The notes beneath the pieces were generated by a model. It was not told the origin of the DNA and did no database searches. It was given only the letters and a program-made list of their open reading frames with translations. From the NCBI RefSeq assembly GCF_034627025.1, contig NZ_CP141048.1, forward strand, positions 2,058,001 to 2,122,000: a stretch of 64,000 nucleotides of DNA. The letters are read 5' to 3'. Positions 19,395-28,288 of the stretch are shown here, in pieces (position 1 is the stretch's first letter; each line of letters starts with the position of its first letter). The translations under genes and the position numbers were made by a program. This stretch comes from Microvirga lotononidis (GTDB lineage Bacteria; Pseudomonadota; Alphaproteobacteria; Rhizobiales; Beijerinckiaceae).

Positions 19395-20549
19395 ATGATC
19401 GATTCCGCCGCTTCCGAAACCGTACAACCGGCCTACCGCATCCTCCAGGCCGGTGATCCGGTTCCCTGGTTCAAGCAGAATTCGACCAGCAACCCGCGGT
19501 TCAGCTTCGATACGGTGGCCGGGCGCTACATCGTCCTGTGCTTCTATGGAACGGGTTCGGACGAGATCGGCAGCGCGACTCTGGCGTCGTTCCAGGAGAC
19601 GCACCGCGACCTGTTCGACGACGACAGGATCGCGATCTTCGGTGTGAGCGTCGATCCCTCGGACGAGGCGGAAGCGCGGGCCAAGCAGGTCATCCCCGGC
19701 ATTCGCCATTTCTGGGATTTCGACGGCGCGATCGGGCGCCTCTACGGGGCTCTCCCGCGCAACATCTCGCCCGAGCAGTCGCAGGTCCCCATCCGCCGCT
19801 TCTGGATGGTCCTCAACCCCACCCTGCGCGTACGCGCCATGTTCCCGTTCGAACCGGACGGCAGCGATCGGGAGAAGGTGATGGCCTACCTGCGCGACCT
19901 GCCGCCGGTGGACCGGTTCGCCGGGTTCGAGATCCCGGCGCCCGTGCTCGTGATTCCGGACGTATTCGAGCCGGAATTCTGCCGGCACCTGATCGGCCTC
20001 TATGAGCAGCATGGCGGGCAGGAATCGGGCTTCATGCGCGAGGTCGACGGCAAGACCGTCGCGGCCCATGATCCGAACCACAAGCGCCGCAAGGACTACA
20101 CGATCGAAGACCCGAACCTGATCCGGCAGGTGCAGCACCGCATCATCCGCCGCATCAATCCGGAGATCGAGCGGGTGCACTTCTTCAAGCCGACCCGCAT
20201 GGAGCGCTATATCGTCTCCTGCTACGCGGCGGAGGATGGCGGGCACTTCCGCGCGCACCGCGACAACACGACGAGCGGCACGGCCCATCGCCACTTCGCG
20301 GTCTCCATCAACCTCAACGACGATTTCGATGGCGGGGAGGTGAGCTTCCCCGAATACGGATCGCGCAGCTACAAGGCTTCGCCCGGCGGCGCGGTGGTGT
20401 TCTCCTGCCCGCTGCTGCACGCGGTGTCACGCGTGACCGAAGGGCGCCGCTTCGCCTTCCTGCCCTTCCTCTACGACGAGGAAGCCGCCAGGATCCGCGA
20501 GGCGAACAACGCCCATCTCAGCGAGGATGTGGGCGCCTACAAGGCCTGA
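19395..20549 (+). CDS. Fusion: degenerate AhpC/TSA-like thioredoxin fold + 2OG-Fe(II) prolyl-4-hydroxylase-like dioxygenase
   Basis: A 384-residue two-domain protein. Residues 15-165 resemble an AhpC/TSA peroxiredoxin (GDPVPWF start, GRYIVLCFYGTG, later FGVSVDP and a RRFWMVLNP strand). The segment after FYGTG, where peroxiredoxins carry the peroxidatic cysteine, reads SDEIGS, so that residue is absent. Residues 175-384 are a P4H-type 2OG-Fe(II) oxygenase with iron ligands His288 and Asp290 (HRD) and His342, and an Arg near 352 for 2-oxoglutarate. The N-terminal domain is probably structural or substrate-binding; the C-terminal one should be active. The substrate is unknown. Its 3' end overlaps the convergent NUDIX gene by 13 bp. 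Confidence 0.87.
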   Translation: MIDSAASETVQPAYRILQAGDPVPWFKQNSTSNPRFSFDTVAGRYIVLCFYGTGSDEIGSATLASFQETHRDLFDDDRIAIFGVSVDPSDEAEARAKQVIPGIRHFWDFDGAIGRLYGALPRNISPEQSQVPIRRFWMVLNPTLRVRAMFPFEPDGSDREKVMAYLRDLPPVDRFAGFEIPAPVLVIPDVFEPEFCRHLIGLYEQHGGQESGFMREVDGKTVAAHDPNHKRRKDYTIEDPNLIRQVQHRIIRRINPEIERVHFFKPTRMERYIVSCYAAEDGGHFRAHRDNTTSGTAHRHFAVSINLNDDFDGGEVSFPEYGSRSYKASPGGAVVFSCPLLHAVSRVTEGRRFAFLPFLYDEEAARIREANNAHLSEDVGAYKA

Positions 20550-20947
20550 TCGCTCTCGTTCAGGGACTGGGCGAGAGGCAGGACGGTGTCCCGCGTGAGC
20601 GGTGCCAGCGGCGTGTCGCCCGGTTCGCGCGGGTCGATCCAGACATGGTCTTCGATCTCGGCCTTGCAGGAGATGACGCCCTCAAGACGGGCCGCGTAGA
20701 TGGCGGCCCGCACCCGTTGCCCTGGTTCGTTCGCCGCCGGAGCCTCGAAGATTCCGAGCTTGCTCGCGGAACCCGGAACGAGACCGCAGCCGAGTTCCTC
20801 GGAAAGTTCCCGTGCCAATGATTCCAGATCGCTCTCGCCCGGTTCGCGCTTACCGCCCGGTTGCATGAAGCTCGCCGTGCCGCGCTTGCGCACGAGCGGA
20901 ACATGCCCATGCGGGTCGCGAACCAGGGCGGTGACGATCTCGATCAC
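20537..20947 (-). CDS. NUDIX hydrolase
   Basis: A 136-residue protein with a perfect Nudix box (G-x5-E-x7-REL-x-EE-x-G, residues about 32-54), which binds Mg2+ and cleaves nucleoside diphosphate-linked substrates. The GTG start is chosen because it overlaps the upstream LOG-family stop as GTGA, the normal coupled arrangement; an in-frame ATG lies seven codons earlier inside the LOG gene. Co-transcription with a LOG nucleotide phosphoribohydrolase suggests housecleaning of modified nucleotides. The exact substrate is unknown. Confidence 0.88.
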   Translation of the reverse strand: MIEIVTALVRDPHGHVPLVRKRGTASFMQPGGKREPGESDLESLARELSEELGCGLVPGSASKLGIFEAPAANEPGQRVRAAIYAARLEGVISCKAEIEDHVWIDPREPGDTPLAPLTRDTVLPLAQSLNESDQAL

Positions 20948-21522
20948 CGCTCGCCCGCCTTGATCCACTTGTCGACCTTCGGCGGCTCGTAGGCGCGAAC
21001 GGCCGCGATCAGCGCGACAGGCTCCTCCTCGACGATCAGCATCGCCCGGTGGATCGGCTTCACGAAACCGCGCTCGACCACATCGTCCAGGAAATCCGTC
21101 AGCTTGTCGTAGAAGCCGCCGGCATTCAGGAGAGCGCAGGGCTTGCGATGGTAGCCGAGCTGCGCCCAGGTCCAGACCTCGAACAATTCCTCAAAGGTGC
21201 CTAAGCCCCCGGGCAGGGCGATGAAGCCGTCCGAGAGTTCCGCCATCAGGGCCTTGCGCTCGTGCATGGAGCTCACCACCCGCATGTCGCTCAGGGAGCG
21301 ATGGGCGATCTCCTTGTCCACCAGCGCCTGCGGCATGACGCCGATCACATGGCCGCCCTTTTCGAGGGCCGCATCGGCGACCGCGCCCATGAGCCCGACC
21401 GAGGCGCCGCCATAGACCAGCTCGATCCCCTGAGCCGCCAAGGCCTCGCCGAGCGACCGGGCGGCTGCGAGGTAAACGGGATCCTGGCCGCTGCTGGACC
21501 CGCAGAAGACACACAGGCGCAT
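20944..21522 (-). CDS. LOG family protein (TIGR00730), nucleotide 5'-monophosphate phosphoribohydrolase
   Basis: A 192-residue Rossmann-like protein with the LOG signature: the N-terminal CVFCGSSSG, the GGASVGLMG loop, and the PGGLGTFEE catalytic motif near residue 105. LOG enzymes hydrolyse the N-glycosidic bond of (cytokinin) nucleoside monophosphates; in bacteria many act on AMP or related nucleotides rather than making a hormone. It is coupled to the downstream NUDIX gene by a 4-bp overlap and is divergent from the thiolase gene. Confidence 0.92.
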   Translation of the reverse strand: MRLCVFCGSSSGQDPVYLAAARSLGEALAAQGIELVYGGASVGLMGAVADAALEKGGHVIGVMPQALVDKEIAHRSLSDMRVVSSMHERKALMAELSDGFIALPGGLGTFEELFEVWTWAQLGYHRKPCALLNAGGFYDKLTDFLDDVVERGFVKPIHRAMLIVEEEPVALIAAVRAYEPPKVDKWIKAGER

Positions 21523-21680
21523 GGGATTGTCCTTCGTGATTCGCGTAAGCCACCGATGAACGACAGGAACGGGCCAGGCTCAAGACCCGATCCAGGCCCG
21601 GGCATGGAATGTCCGACTTGCTGAAGGCCCCAAAGAGGGCCACCTTGTCGTTCAACAACACGATCCCCGAGGAGACATCC

Positions 21681-22847
21681 ATGACTGCCTGCATCGTCGG
21701 CTGGGCCCATACCCCCTTCGGCAAGCTCGACACCGAGTCCGTCGAAAGCCTGATCGTCCGCGTCACCAACGAGGCGCTGGAGCATGCGGGCCTCGGCCCG
21801 GAGGACGTGGACGAGGTGGTGCTCGGCCATTTCAACGGGGGCTTCTCGGCCCAGGATTTCACCGCCTCCCTGGTCTTCCAGGCCAGCGACAGGTTTCGCT
21901 TCAAGCCGGCGACACGGGTCGAGAATGCCTGCGCAACGGGATCGGCCGCGGTGCACCAGGCGATCAAGGCCATCGAGGCGCGCCGCGCCAAGACCGTGCT
22001 GGTGGTCGGCGTGGAGCAGATGACGAAGACGCCGGGGCCGGAGATCGGCAACATCCTGCTCAAGGCCTCCTACCTGCCGGAGGACGGCGGCACGCCGGGC
22101 GGTTTCGCGGGCGTGTTCGGCAAGATCGCCGGCACTTACTTCCAGCGTTACGGGGACCAGTCGGATGCGCTTGCCCTGATCGCGGCCAAGAACCACAGGA
22201 ACGGCGTCGACAACCCTTACGCGCAGATGCGCAAGGATCTGGGCTTCGATTTCTGCCGTGCCGAGAGCGAGAAGAACCCTTACGTCGCCGGTCCCCTGAA
22301 GCGCACCGATTGCTCGCTCGTGTCCGACGGAGCCGCCGCCCTGATCCTGGCCGATACCGAGACGGCGCTTCGCATGAAGCGGGCGGTGGCCTTCCGGGCT
22401 ACGGCCCATGCGCAGGATTTCCTGCCCATGTCGAAGCGCGACATCGTCCAGTTCGAGGGCTGCGCGGAGGCCTGGCGGAGGGCCCTGTCCCAGGCGGGCG
22501 TTCAGCTCACCGATCTCTCCTTCGTCGAGACCCACGACTGCTTCACCATCGCGGAGCTCATCGAGTACGAGGCCATGGGCCTGACGGCCCCCGGTCAGGG
22601 TGCGATAGCCGTCAAGGAAGGCTGGACGAACCGGGACGGCAGGCTGCCCGTGAACCCCTCCGGGGGCCTCAAGGCCAAGGGCCATCCCATCGGGGCCACC
22701 GGCGTCTCGATGCACGCGCTCTCCGCCATGCAACTCTGCGAGGAGGCCGGCGGCATCCAGGTGAGGAACCCGAAGCTCGGCGGCATCTTCAACATGGGCG
22801 GCGCGGCCGTGGCGAATTACGTAAGCGTGCTCGAGCGGATCAAGTGA
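21681..22847 (+). CDS. Thiolase / acetyl-CoA acetyltransferase (SCP-x-like)
   Basis: A 388-residue thiolase-superfamily enzyme. The nucleophilic cysteine is Cys84 in NACATGS, and the C-terminal GGLKAKGHPIGATG and ETHDCFT segments provide the other conserved residues. The divergent N-terminus and HDCFT motif fit the SCP2/SCP-x group, which cleaves or condenses acyl-CoA chains, rather than canonical PhaA/AtoB. A GAGGAGA ribosome-binding site precedes the ATG. It has no obvious beta-oxidation partner nearby, so its pathway is open. Confidence 0.9.
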   Translation: MTACIVGWAHTPFGKLDTESVESLIVRVTNEALEHAGLGPEDVDEVVLGHFNGGFSAQDFTASLVFQASDRFRFKPATRVENACATGSAAVHQAIKAIEARRAKTVLVVGVEQMTKTPGPEIGNILLKASYLPEDGGTPGGFAGVFGKIAGTYFQRYGDQSDALALIAAKNHRNGVDNPYAQMRKDLGFDFCRAESEKNPYVAGPLKRTDCSLVSDGAAALILADTETALRMKRAVAFRATAHAQDFLPMSKRDIVQFEGCAEAWRRALSQAGVQLTDLSFVETHDCFTIAELIEYEAMGLTAPGQGAIAVKEGWTNRDGRLPVNPSGGLKAKGHPIGATGVSMHALSAMQLCEEAGGIQVRNPKLGGIFNMGGAAVANYVSVLERIK

Positions 22848-22885
22848 CGAAGCCGCATAGCTCCGTCCTGTGAGAATACCCGCGA

Positions 22886-22960
22886 CGTCGTCACCGGCTT
22901 TGTGCCGGTGATGGCGTGAGCGGGCGTCAGTCCCGGCCGTCGCTTCGGTCGGGAATGACG
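22886..22960. repeat. Two-hairpin intergenic repeat, copy C
   Basis: Hairpin TCACCGGC-TTTGT-GCCGGTGA (22891-22911), then after a short linker TCCCGGCCG-N6-CGGTCGGGA (22931-22954), ending ATGAC. It lies between the convergent thiolase and bolA genes. It shares the first hairpin type with copies A and B but has a shorter linker. Confidence 0.65.
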
Positions 22961-22968
22961 CTCGAGGC

Positions 22969-23235
22969 TTACTCCCCCGGCGCCTTGGCCTGGATCGCCA
23001 AGGCGTGCAGCCCCCTGTCGAAGGCGCCTTTCAAGACCCCGTTCACGAGCCGGTGACGCTCGACCCGGCTCTTGCCGGAGAAGACCTGCGACACGATATA
23101 AACCTGGAAATGAGTTTCCCCGCCTTCCCGCCACCCGGCATGGCCGTGATGCTTTTCTGATTCGTCGATGACGGTCAGCTCGGTCGGCTGCAGGCTCTCC
23201 TGCAAAGTCTGTGTGATCCAGTGCTGAAGGGTCAT
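22969..23235 (-). CDS. bolA: BolA family protein
   Basis: An 88-residue BolA-fold protein with the FxVxIVSxxF core and the conserved RHRLVNGVL helix, preceded by SEKHHGHAG, which supplies the histidines used to share a [2Fe-2S] cluster with monothiol glutaredoxins. BolA proteins act in iron-sulfur trafficking and stress responses. It is divergent from the J-domain gene across a 90-bp gap. BolA-family versus IbaG subtype cannot be settled from the sequence alone; the His positions favour BolA1-like. Confidence 0.9.
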   Translation of the reverse strand: MTLQHWITQTLQESLQPTELTVIDESEKHHGHAGWREGGETHFQVYIVSQVFSGKSRVERHRLVNGVLKGAFDRGLHALAIQAKAPGE

Positions 23236-23255
23236 GCTGATTTGTAAAACCTTTT

Positions 23256-23281
23256 TGAACGGGTCTGCGGCGAAAAGCGTT
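23256..23281 (+). promoter_or_regulatory. Weak EcfG-type promoter match upstream of the J-domain gene
   Basis: TGAAC-N17-CGTT, one mismatch from the GGAAC-N16/17-CGTT general-stress consensus of alphaproteobacteria, placed about 45 bp before the ATG at 23326. This is a sequence match only. Confidence 0.3.
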
Positions 23282-23325
23282 CAGGCCTTGGCTCAAGGCC
23301 CCAAGCCACTCATAATCACTGAATC

Positions 23326-23955
23326 ATGGATCTCAACTCGCCTTTTTTCGACCGTATCCGGATCAAGCCTTCCTGCGAAGAGCCGCAGGAGGCCAAGGGT
23401 CCCGTTTGCGAGCATCCGTCCTGCAAGGCGGCAGGAGAATACCGCGCGCCCAAGGGGCGGGATCGGGAGGGCCAGTACTGGCGCTTCTGCCTCCAGCACG
23501 TGCGCGAATACAACGCCTCGTACAATTACTTCGCCGGCATGTCGGATTCTGCCGTCGCGGCCTTCCAGAAGGATTCCATCATCGGCCACCGTCCGACCTG
23601 GACCATGGGCATGAACGGGTCCGGCCAGGGCGAGGAGCAGAATGCCAAGGCCGAACCGCGGGATTGGGGCTATTTTGATCCCCTCGGCATCCTCAAGGGC
23701 GAGGACTTCACCCAGGCTCGGACCAGTCGGGCCAAGCCCGAGCCGAAACGCCCGCGCTACAGCGGGGCCGTGCGCCGGGCGCTGGACATCCTCGGGCTCG
23801 ACGAGACCGCCGACGGTCCCGCCATCAAGGCTCAGTACAAGTCCCTGGTGAAGCGCTTCCACCCGGATGCCAACGGCGGCGACCGATCCTTCGAGGAGCG
23901 CCTGCGCGACATCATCAAGGCGCACGATGCCCTCAAGAGCGCCGGCCTGTGCTGA
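23326..23955 (+). CDS. DnaJ (J) domain-containing protein with N-terminal Cys-rich segment
   Basis: A 209-residue protein. The C-terminal 65 residues form a J domain (ALDILGLDETADGPAIKAQYKSL, here about residues 150-172) with the essential HPD at residues 179-181, which stimulates DnaK-type ATPases. The N-terminal part has a CEHPSC pair and a later CLQH, consistent with a small zinc-binding module. This domain order, with the J domain at the C-terminus, is seen in alphaproteobacterial DnaJ-like proteins of unknown client. It precedes cobST by 116 bp but no link is evident. Confidence 0.87.
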   Translation: MDLNSPFFDRIRIKPSCEEPQEAKGPVCEHPSCKAAGEYRAPKGRDREGQYWRFCLQHVREYNASYNYFAGMSDSAVAAFQKDSIIGHRPTWTMGMNGSGQGEEQNAKAEPRDWGYFDPLGILKGEDFTQARTSRAKPEPKRPRYSGAVRRALDILGLDETADGPAIKAQYKSLVKRFHPDANGGDRSFEERLRDIIKAHDALKSAGLC

Positions 23956-24071
23956 AATGGTAGCCTTTTAGGCAAGGCAGACGCGCGCATTAGGAAATTG
24001 CGCCATTCCGTCATGGAGGTTAAGAAGCCCGTGACGTTTTCGAGACAAACTTCAAAGACCGAGAGGCCCCT

Positions 24072-25061
24072 ATGACGGCACAAACCGAGACAGCGACCCT
24101 TCTGCCTGACATGAAGGTGTCCGTGCGACAGGTCTTCGGGATCGACTCGGATCTGGAAGTTCCTGCCTTTTCGCAAGCCGAGCAGCACGTGCCGGATCTC
24201 GATCCCGATTATCTCTTCGACCGGGATACGACCCTTGCCATCCTGGCCGGCTTCGCGCGCAACCGCCGCGTCATGATCACGGGCTATCACGGCACCGGCA
24301 AGTCGACCCATATCGAGCAGGTGGCGGCTCGCCTCAACTGGCCTTGCGTGCGCGTGAACCTGGACAGCCACGTGTCGCGTATCGACCTCGTCGGTAAGGA
24401 CGCCATCGTGCTGCAGGACGGCAAGCAGGTCACCGCCTTCCAGGACGGCATCCTGCCCTGGGCCCTGCAGAACAACGTGGCCCTCGTGTTCGACGAATAC
24501 GATGCCGGCCGCCCGGACGTGATGTTCGTGATCCAGCGCGTGCTGGAGCAGTCTGGCAAGCTCACCCTGCTCGACCAGAAGCGCGTGATCCGGCCTCACC
24601 CGGCCTTCCGCCTCTTCGCCACCGCCAACACGGTTGGCCTCGGCGACACGTCGGGCCTCTACCACGGCACGCAGCAGATCAACCAGGGCCAGATGGACCG
24701 CTGGTCCATCGTCACGACGCTCAACTACCTGCCGCACGACAAGGAAGTGGACATCGTCCTCTCCAAGGCGAAGCACTACCAGGAGGATGCGTCCGGCCGG
24801 GATATCGTCAACAAGATGGTGCGCGTGGCCGACCTCACCCGCTCGGCCTTCATGAACGGCGATCTCTCGACCGTCATGAGCCCGCGCACGGTGATCACCT
24901 GGGCCGAGAATGCCGAGATCTTCGGCGACACGGGCTTCGCGTTCCGCGTGACGTTCCTCAACAAGTGCGATGAGCTCGAGCGCACCCTCGTGGCCGAGTT
25001 CTATCAGCGCTCCTTCGGCAAGGAACTGCCGGAGAGCGCCGTGAATATGGTGCTGTCGTAA
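24072..25061 (+). CDS. cobS: Cobaltochelatase AAA+ subunit CobS
   Basis: A 329-residue AAA+ ATPase subunit of the aerobic cobaltochelatase CobNST, which inserts Co2+ into hydrogenobyrinate a,c-diamide. Walker A is GYHGTGKST (near residue 75), Walker B is [11 protein letters not shown], and the sensor region is [15 protein letters not shown]-terminal [13 protein letters not shown] is the normal CobS start. Its partner cobT follows on the same strand after 161 bp that contain repeat hairpins. The large CobN subunit is not in the window. Confidence 0.96.
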   Translation: MTAQTETATLLPDMKVSVRQVFGIDSDLEVPAFSQAEQHVPDLDPDYLFDRDTTLAILAGFARNRRVMITGYHGTGKSTHIEQVAARLNWPCVRVNLDSHVSRIDLVGKDAIVLQDGKQVTAFQDGILPWALQNNVALVFDEYDAGRPDVMFVIQRVLEQSGKLTLLDQKRVIRPHPAFRLFATANTVGLGDTSGLYHGTQQINQGQMDRWSIVTTLNYLPHDKEVDIVLSKAKHYQEDASGRDIVNKMVRVADLTRSAFMNGDLSTVMSPRTVITWAENAEIFGDTGFAFRVTFLNKCDELERTLVAEFYQRSFGKELPESAVNMVLS

Positions 25062-25075
25062 AACCAGCCCTGTCG

Positions 25076-25193
25076 TTCCGGGCCGGCCCAAGCCGGGCCC
25101 GGAATCCTGAAACGCCAACGTTTCAGGATCAGATGGATACGCAGCAACCATCCCCATGCTGTCGTGGTGATGGATCCCCGCTTCCGCGGGGAT
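25076..25193. repeat. Composite three-hairpin intergenic repeat, copy D, between cobS and cobT
   Basis: Hairpins TTCCGGGCC/GGCCCGGAA (25076-25104), ATCCTGAAACG-CCAA-CGTTTCAGGAT (25104-25129, 11-bp perfect), and ATCCCCGC-TTCC-GCGGGGAT (25174-25193) followed by GACAC. The last resembles mobile palindromes common in Hyphomicrobiales genomes. It interrupts the cobST operon. Confidence 0.7.
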
Positions 25194-25222
25194 GACACGA
25201 AACGGGCGTCAGGAGAGGTGAG

Positions 25223-27121
25223 ATGTCCATCTCGAACCGCAAGCCGGGTGAGAAGAAGGAAGCGCCGGCGGAGCCGCTGAAGCGCTCCATCGCCGGCACC
25301 ATGAAGGCGATCGCCCGCAAGCCCGACCTCGAGGTCGCCTACGCGTCCGACCGTCCGGTGCTCATGGGGCAGGACAAGGCGCGCCTGCCGGAGCCGCCCC
25401 GGCGGCTGACCTCGCAGGACGTGGCGGTGCTGCGCGGCAATGCCGACGCCATGGCACTTCGCCTCGCCTGCCACGACACCGCCCTGCACCGGAAACTCGC
25501 CCCCGAGGGGCAGGCGGCCCGCGCGGTGTTCGATGCGGTCGAGCAGGCGCGCGTGGAATCCATCGGCTCGCGGCGCATGGCCGGCATCTCGTCCAACATC
25601 TCGGCCATGCTGGAGGACCGCTACCATCGCGGCGGCAAGTACGAGGAGATCACCGACCGGGCCGATGCGCCGCTCGAGGATGCACTCGCCCTCATGGTGC
25701 GCGAGCGCCTGACCGGCGAGAAGCCACCCGCGTCGGCCACCAAGATCGTCGATCTCTGGCGCGACTTCATCGAGGACCGCGCCGGGCACGATCTCGACGG
25801 TCTTCTCAAGAACATCGAGAACCAGCGCAGCTTCGCCCGCAACATCCGCGACATGCTCTCCTCCCTCGACATGGCCGACGAAGCGGCCCTCGATTCCGAG
25901 GACGAGGAGAACGAGGACGAGAACGAATCCGAGGAGCAGGAGAGCCAGGGCGAAGGCGAATCCGAGCAGGAGAGCCAGGGCGACCGCGCCGACGTGGAGA
26001 TCAGCGAGGATTCGAGCGACGAGATGGAGGACGGCGCGACGGAAGAGGCCGATGGTCCTTCCGGAGAGATGCCCGAGGAATCCGAGGAAGCGGATTCTGA
26101 AGATGCCGGCGAGTCCTGGCGTCCGCCGTCGCGCTCCAACGAGGCCCGCGGCCCGGACTACAAGGCCTACACCAACAAGTTCGACGAGATCATCCACGCG
26201 GAGGATCTCTGCGATGCGGACGAGCTCACGCGCCTTCGTGCCTATCTCGACAAGCAGCTCGCCCATCTCCAGGGCGTGGTCGGGCGTCTCGCGAACCGCC
26301 TGCAGCGCCGCCTGATGGCGCAGCAGAACCGCTCCTGGGAATTCGACCTGGAGGAGGGAACCCTCGATCCCGTGCGCCTGCCGCGCATCATCATGGATCC
26401 GTACCAGCCCCTGAGCTTCAAGCAGGAGCAGGACACGAACTTCCGCGACACGGTGGTGACGCTGCTCCTCGACAATTCCGGCTCCATGCGCGGGCGCCCG
26501 ATCACGGTCGCGGCTACCTGCGCGGACATTCTCGCCCGTACCCTTGAGCGCTGCGGCGTGAAGGTCGAGATCCTCGGCTTCACGACGCGCGCCTGGAAGG
26601 GCGGCCAATCCCGCGAGATGTGGCTGCAGAACGGCAAGCCGGCCAATCCCGGCCGCCTGAACGATCTGCGCCACATCATCTACAAGTCGGCGGATGCGCC
26701 CTGGCGGCGTGCGCGCAAGAATCTCGGCCTGATGATGCGCGAGGGCCTGCTCAAGGAAAACATCGACGGCGAGGCGCTTGATTGGGCGCACAAGCGCCTA
26801 CTGGGTCGGCCCGAGCAGCGGCGCATCCTGATGGTGATCTCGGACGGCGCGCCGGTGGACGACTCGACCCTGTCGGTCAATCCCGGCAACTATCTCGAGC
26901 GGCACCTGCGCTTCATCATCGAGGAGATCGAGACCCGCTCGCCCGTGGAGCTCATCGCCATCGGCATCGGTCACGACGTGACCCGCTATTACCGCCGCGC
27001 GGTGACCATCGTCGACGCGGAGGAACTCGGCGGCGTCATGACCGAGAAGCTTGCGGAGCTGTTCGAGGAGAACGCAGCGCCCCCGTCCCGCGGAGCATTC
27101 CGCCGCAGGGCCGTCGCTTGA
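25223..27121 (+). CDS. cobT: Cobaltochelatase VWA subunit CobT
   Basis: A 632-residue CobT. The N-terminal half is helical and leads to a long acidic low-complexity stretch (about residues 220-300, rich in Glu, Ser and Asp) typical of CobT/ChlD proteins. The C-terminal von Willebrand A domain has an intact MIDAS DNSGSM near residue 417 and the later ISDGAPVDD. CobT and CobS form the chaperone-like two-tiered ring that drives CobN. GAGAGGTGAG before the ATG is a good ribosome-binding site. The stop overlaps the TTG start of the next gene. Confidence 0.96.
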   Translation: MSISNRKPGEKKEAPAEPLKRSIAGTMKAIARKPDLEVAYASDRPVLMGQDKARLPEPPRRLTSQDVAVLRGNADAMALRLACHDTALHRKLAPEGQAARAVFDAVEQARVESIGSRRMAGISSNISAMLEDRYHRGGKYEEITDRADAPLEDALALMVRERLTGEKPPASATKIVDLWRDFIEDRAGHDLDGLLKNIENQRSFARNIRDMLSSLDMADEAALDSEDEENEDENESEEQESQGEGESEQESQGDRADVEISEDSSDEMEDGATEEADGPSGEMPEESEEADSEDAGESWRPPSRSNEARGPDYKAYTNKFDEIIHAEDLCDADELTRLRAYLDKQLAHLQGVVGRLANRLQRRLMAQQNRSWEFDLEEGTLDPVRLPRIIMDPYQPLSFKQEQDTNFRDTVVTLLLDNSGSMRGRPITVAATCADILARTLERCGVKVEILGFTTRAWKGGQSREMWLQNGKPANPGRLNDLRHIIYKSADAPWRRARKNLGLMMREGLLKENIDGEALDWAHKRLLGRPEQRRILMVISDGAPVDDSTLSVNPGNYLERHLRFIIEEIETRSPVELIAIGIGHDVTRYYRRAVTIVDAEELGGVMTEKLAELFEENAAPPSRGAFRRRAVA

Positions 27122-28122
27122 GGCTGACCCGGCGGAATTTCCTGATCGGCGGCGGTGCTGCCGCCGCGACCCTGGCCTGCACGGGCGTCGCTCTCGCGCA
27201 GCGGCCGCAAGCTTTCCGGAGCGCGACCTCCATCGACGTGGAGGCGCGGCCGATCAGCCGCCTCTCCACCACCGATCCTGATCGCTCCCGCTTCGGCGCC
27301 CTGATGTTCCGCTCCGGAATCGATCTGCGCTCGCGGGTGTCGGCCTTCGGCGGCTTTTCCGGGCTCTGGCGCTCGCCCGACGGGCAGGACCTCATTGCGC
27401 TCGCCGACAATGCGCAGGTGCTGAAGGCCCGGGTCGAGACATCGGACGGACGGCTCTCGGGCCTGTCGAACCCAGTGCTGTCGCCCCTGATTTTGAGCAA
27501 CGGCGTTCCGTTGCGGCGTTCGCGCTATTACGACACGGAGAGCCTCGCGCTTGCGGGCAATGCCGCCTATGTCGGCGTCGAGCGCAACCACGCGGTGATC
27601 AAATTCGAGCGGACGGATACGGGCAGCATCGTTCGCGGCGTTCCGATTCCCGTGCCGCAGGCGGTGAAGGATCTGCCGAGCAACGGCGGCCTGGAGGCTC
27701 TCGGCGTTGCGCCCCGGCGCTCGCCCTTGAATGGAGCGCTCGTCGGAATCGCCGAAGGCGGCAGCGGTTTCATCCTGACGGGCCCGCGGCAGGGCGCTTT
27801 CGAGATCGCTCTTTCCGGCGGCTATGCGGTGACCGATCTCGCTTTCCTTCCCGAAGGCGATGCGGTGATCCTGGAGCGCCGCTTCTCGCTATTCGGCTTT
27901 TTCGGCTGCCGCCTTCGCCGCATCGAGGCGGCTGCGCTGAAGGCAGGGGCCCGTGTCGACGGCAACGTTCTCTACGAGAGCGAAGCCTCGCATCAGGTCG
28001 ACAACATGGAGGGGCTGGCGATCCATAGGGAAGGCCGAGATACCGTTCTGTCCCTCATCTCCGACGACAATTTCAGCTCTCTGCAGAAAACCGTGCTGCT
28101 CGAGTTTTCCCTTCTCGGCTGA
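27118..28122 (+). CDS. Tat-exported esterase-like activity of phytase (PF13449-type) protein
   Basis: A 334-residue protein with a twin-arginine signal ([16 protein letters not shown], cleavage after ALAQ near residue 27), so it is probably exported folded. The body resembles phytase-like esterase beta-propellers: repeated [10 protein letters not shown], [19 protein letters not shown] and [15 protein letters not shown] blades. The TTG at 27118 is the only start that places the RR motif at the N-terminus, and it overlaps the cobT stop (TTGA). Its link to cobaltochelatase is probably positional only. Substrate unknown. Confidence 0.83.
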   Translation: MRLTRRNFLIGGGAAAATLACTGVALAQRPQAFRSATSIDVEARPISRLSTTDPDRSRFGALMFRSGIDLRSRVSAFGGFSGLWRSPDGQDLIALADNAQVLKARVETSDGRLSGLSNPVLSPLILSNGVPLRRSRYYDTESLALAGNAAYVGVERNHAVIKFERTDTGSIVRGVPIPVPQAVKDLPSNGGLEALGVAPRRSPLNGALVGIAEGGSGFILTGPRQGAFEIALSGGYAVTDLAFLPEGDAVILERRFSLFGFFGCRLRRIEAAALKAGARVDGNVLYESEASHQVDNMEGLAIHREGRDTVLSLISDDNFSSLQKTVLLEFSLLG

Positions 28123-28192
28123 CCCTGCCTTACGCATAGGCAATTCGCCTTTTTTCTCATCATTCTTTGCCTGCCTCTATCCTTCGTCGTGC

Positions 28193-28219
28193 TTGAAACG
28201 TCGGGTTTCACGATACTAA
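28193..28219 (+). promoter_or_regulatory. Candidate promoter and dyad operator of the Anbu module
   Basis: A -35-like TTGAAA (28193-28198) and -10-like TACTAA (28214-28219) with 15-bp spacing flank the inverted repeat TGAAAC-N5-GTTTCA (28194-28210), placed as a repressor site would be. The ATP-grasp gene starts 70 bp downstream. This is a sequence-based proposal. Confidence 0.35.
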
Positions 28220-28288
28220 GCTCCCTTCACGCGGGCCCGTTGCCAATTTTTGCGCCGGGTGTCCGCCTTCGAGGCTTGAGGAGATCCG

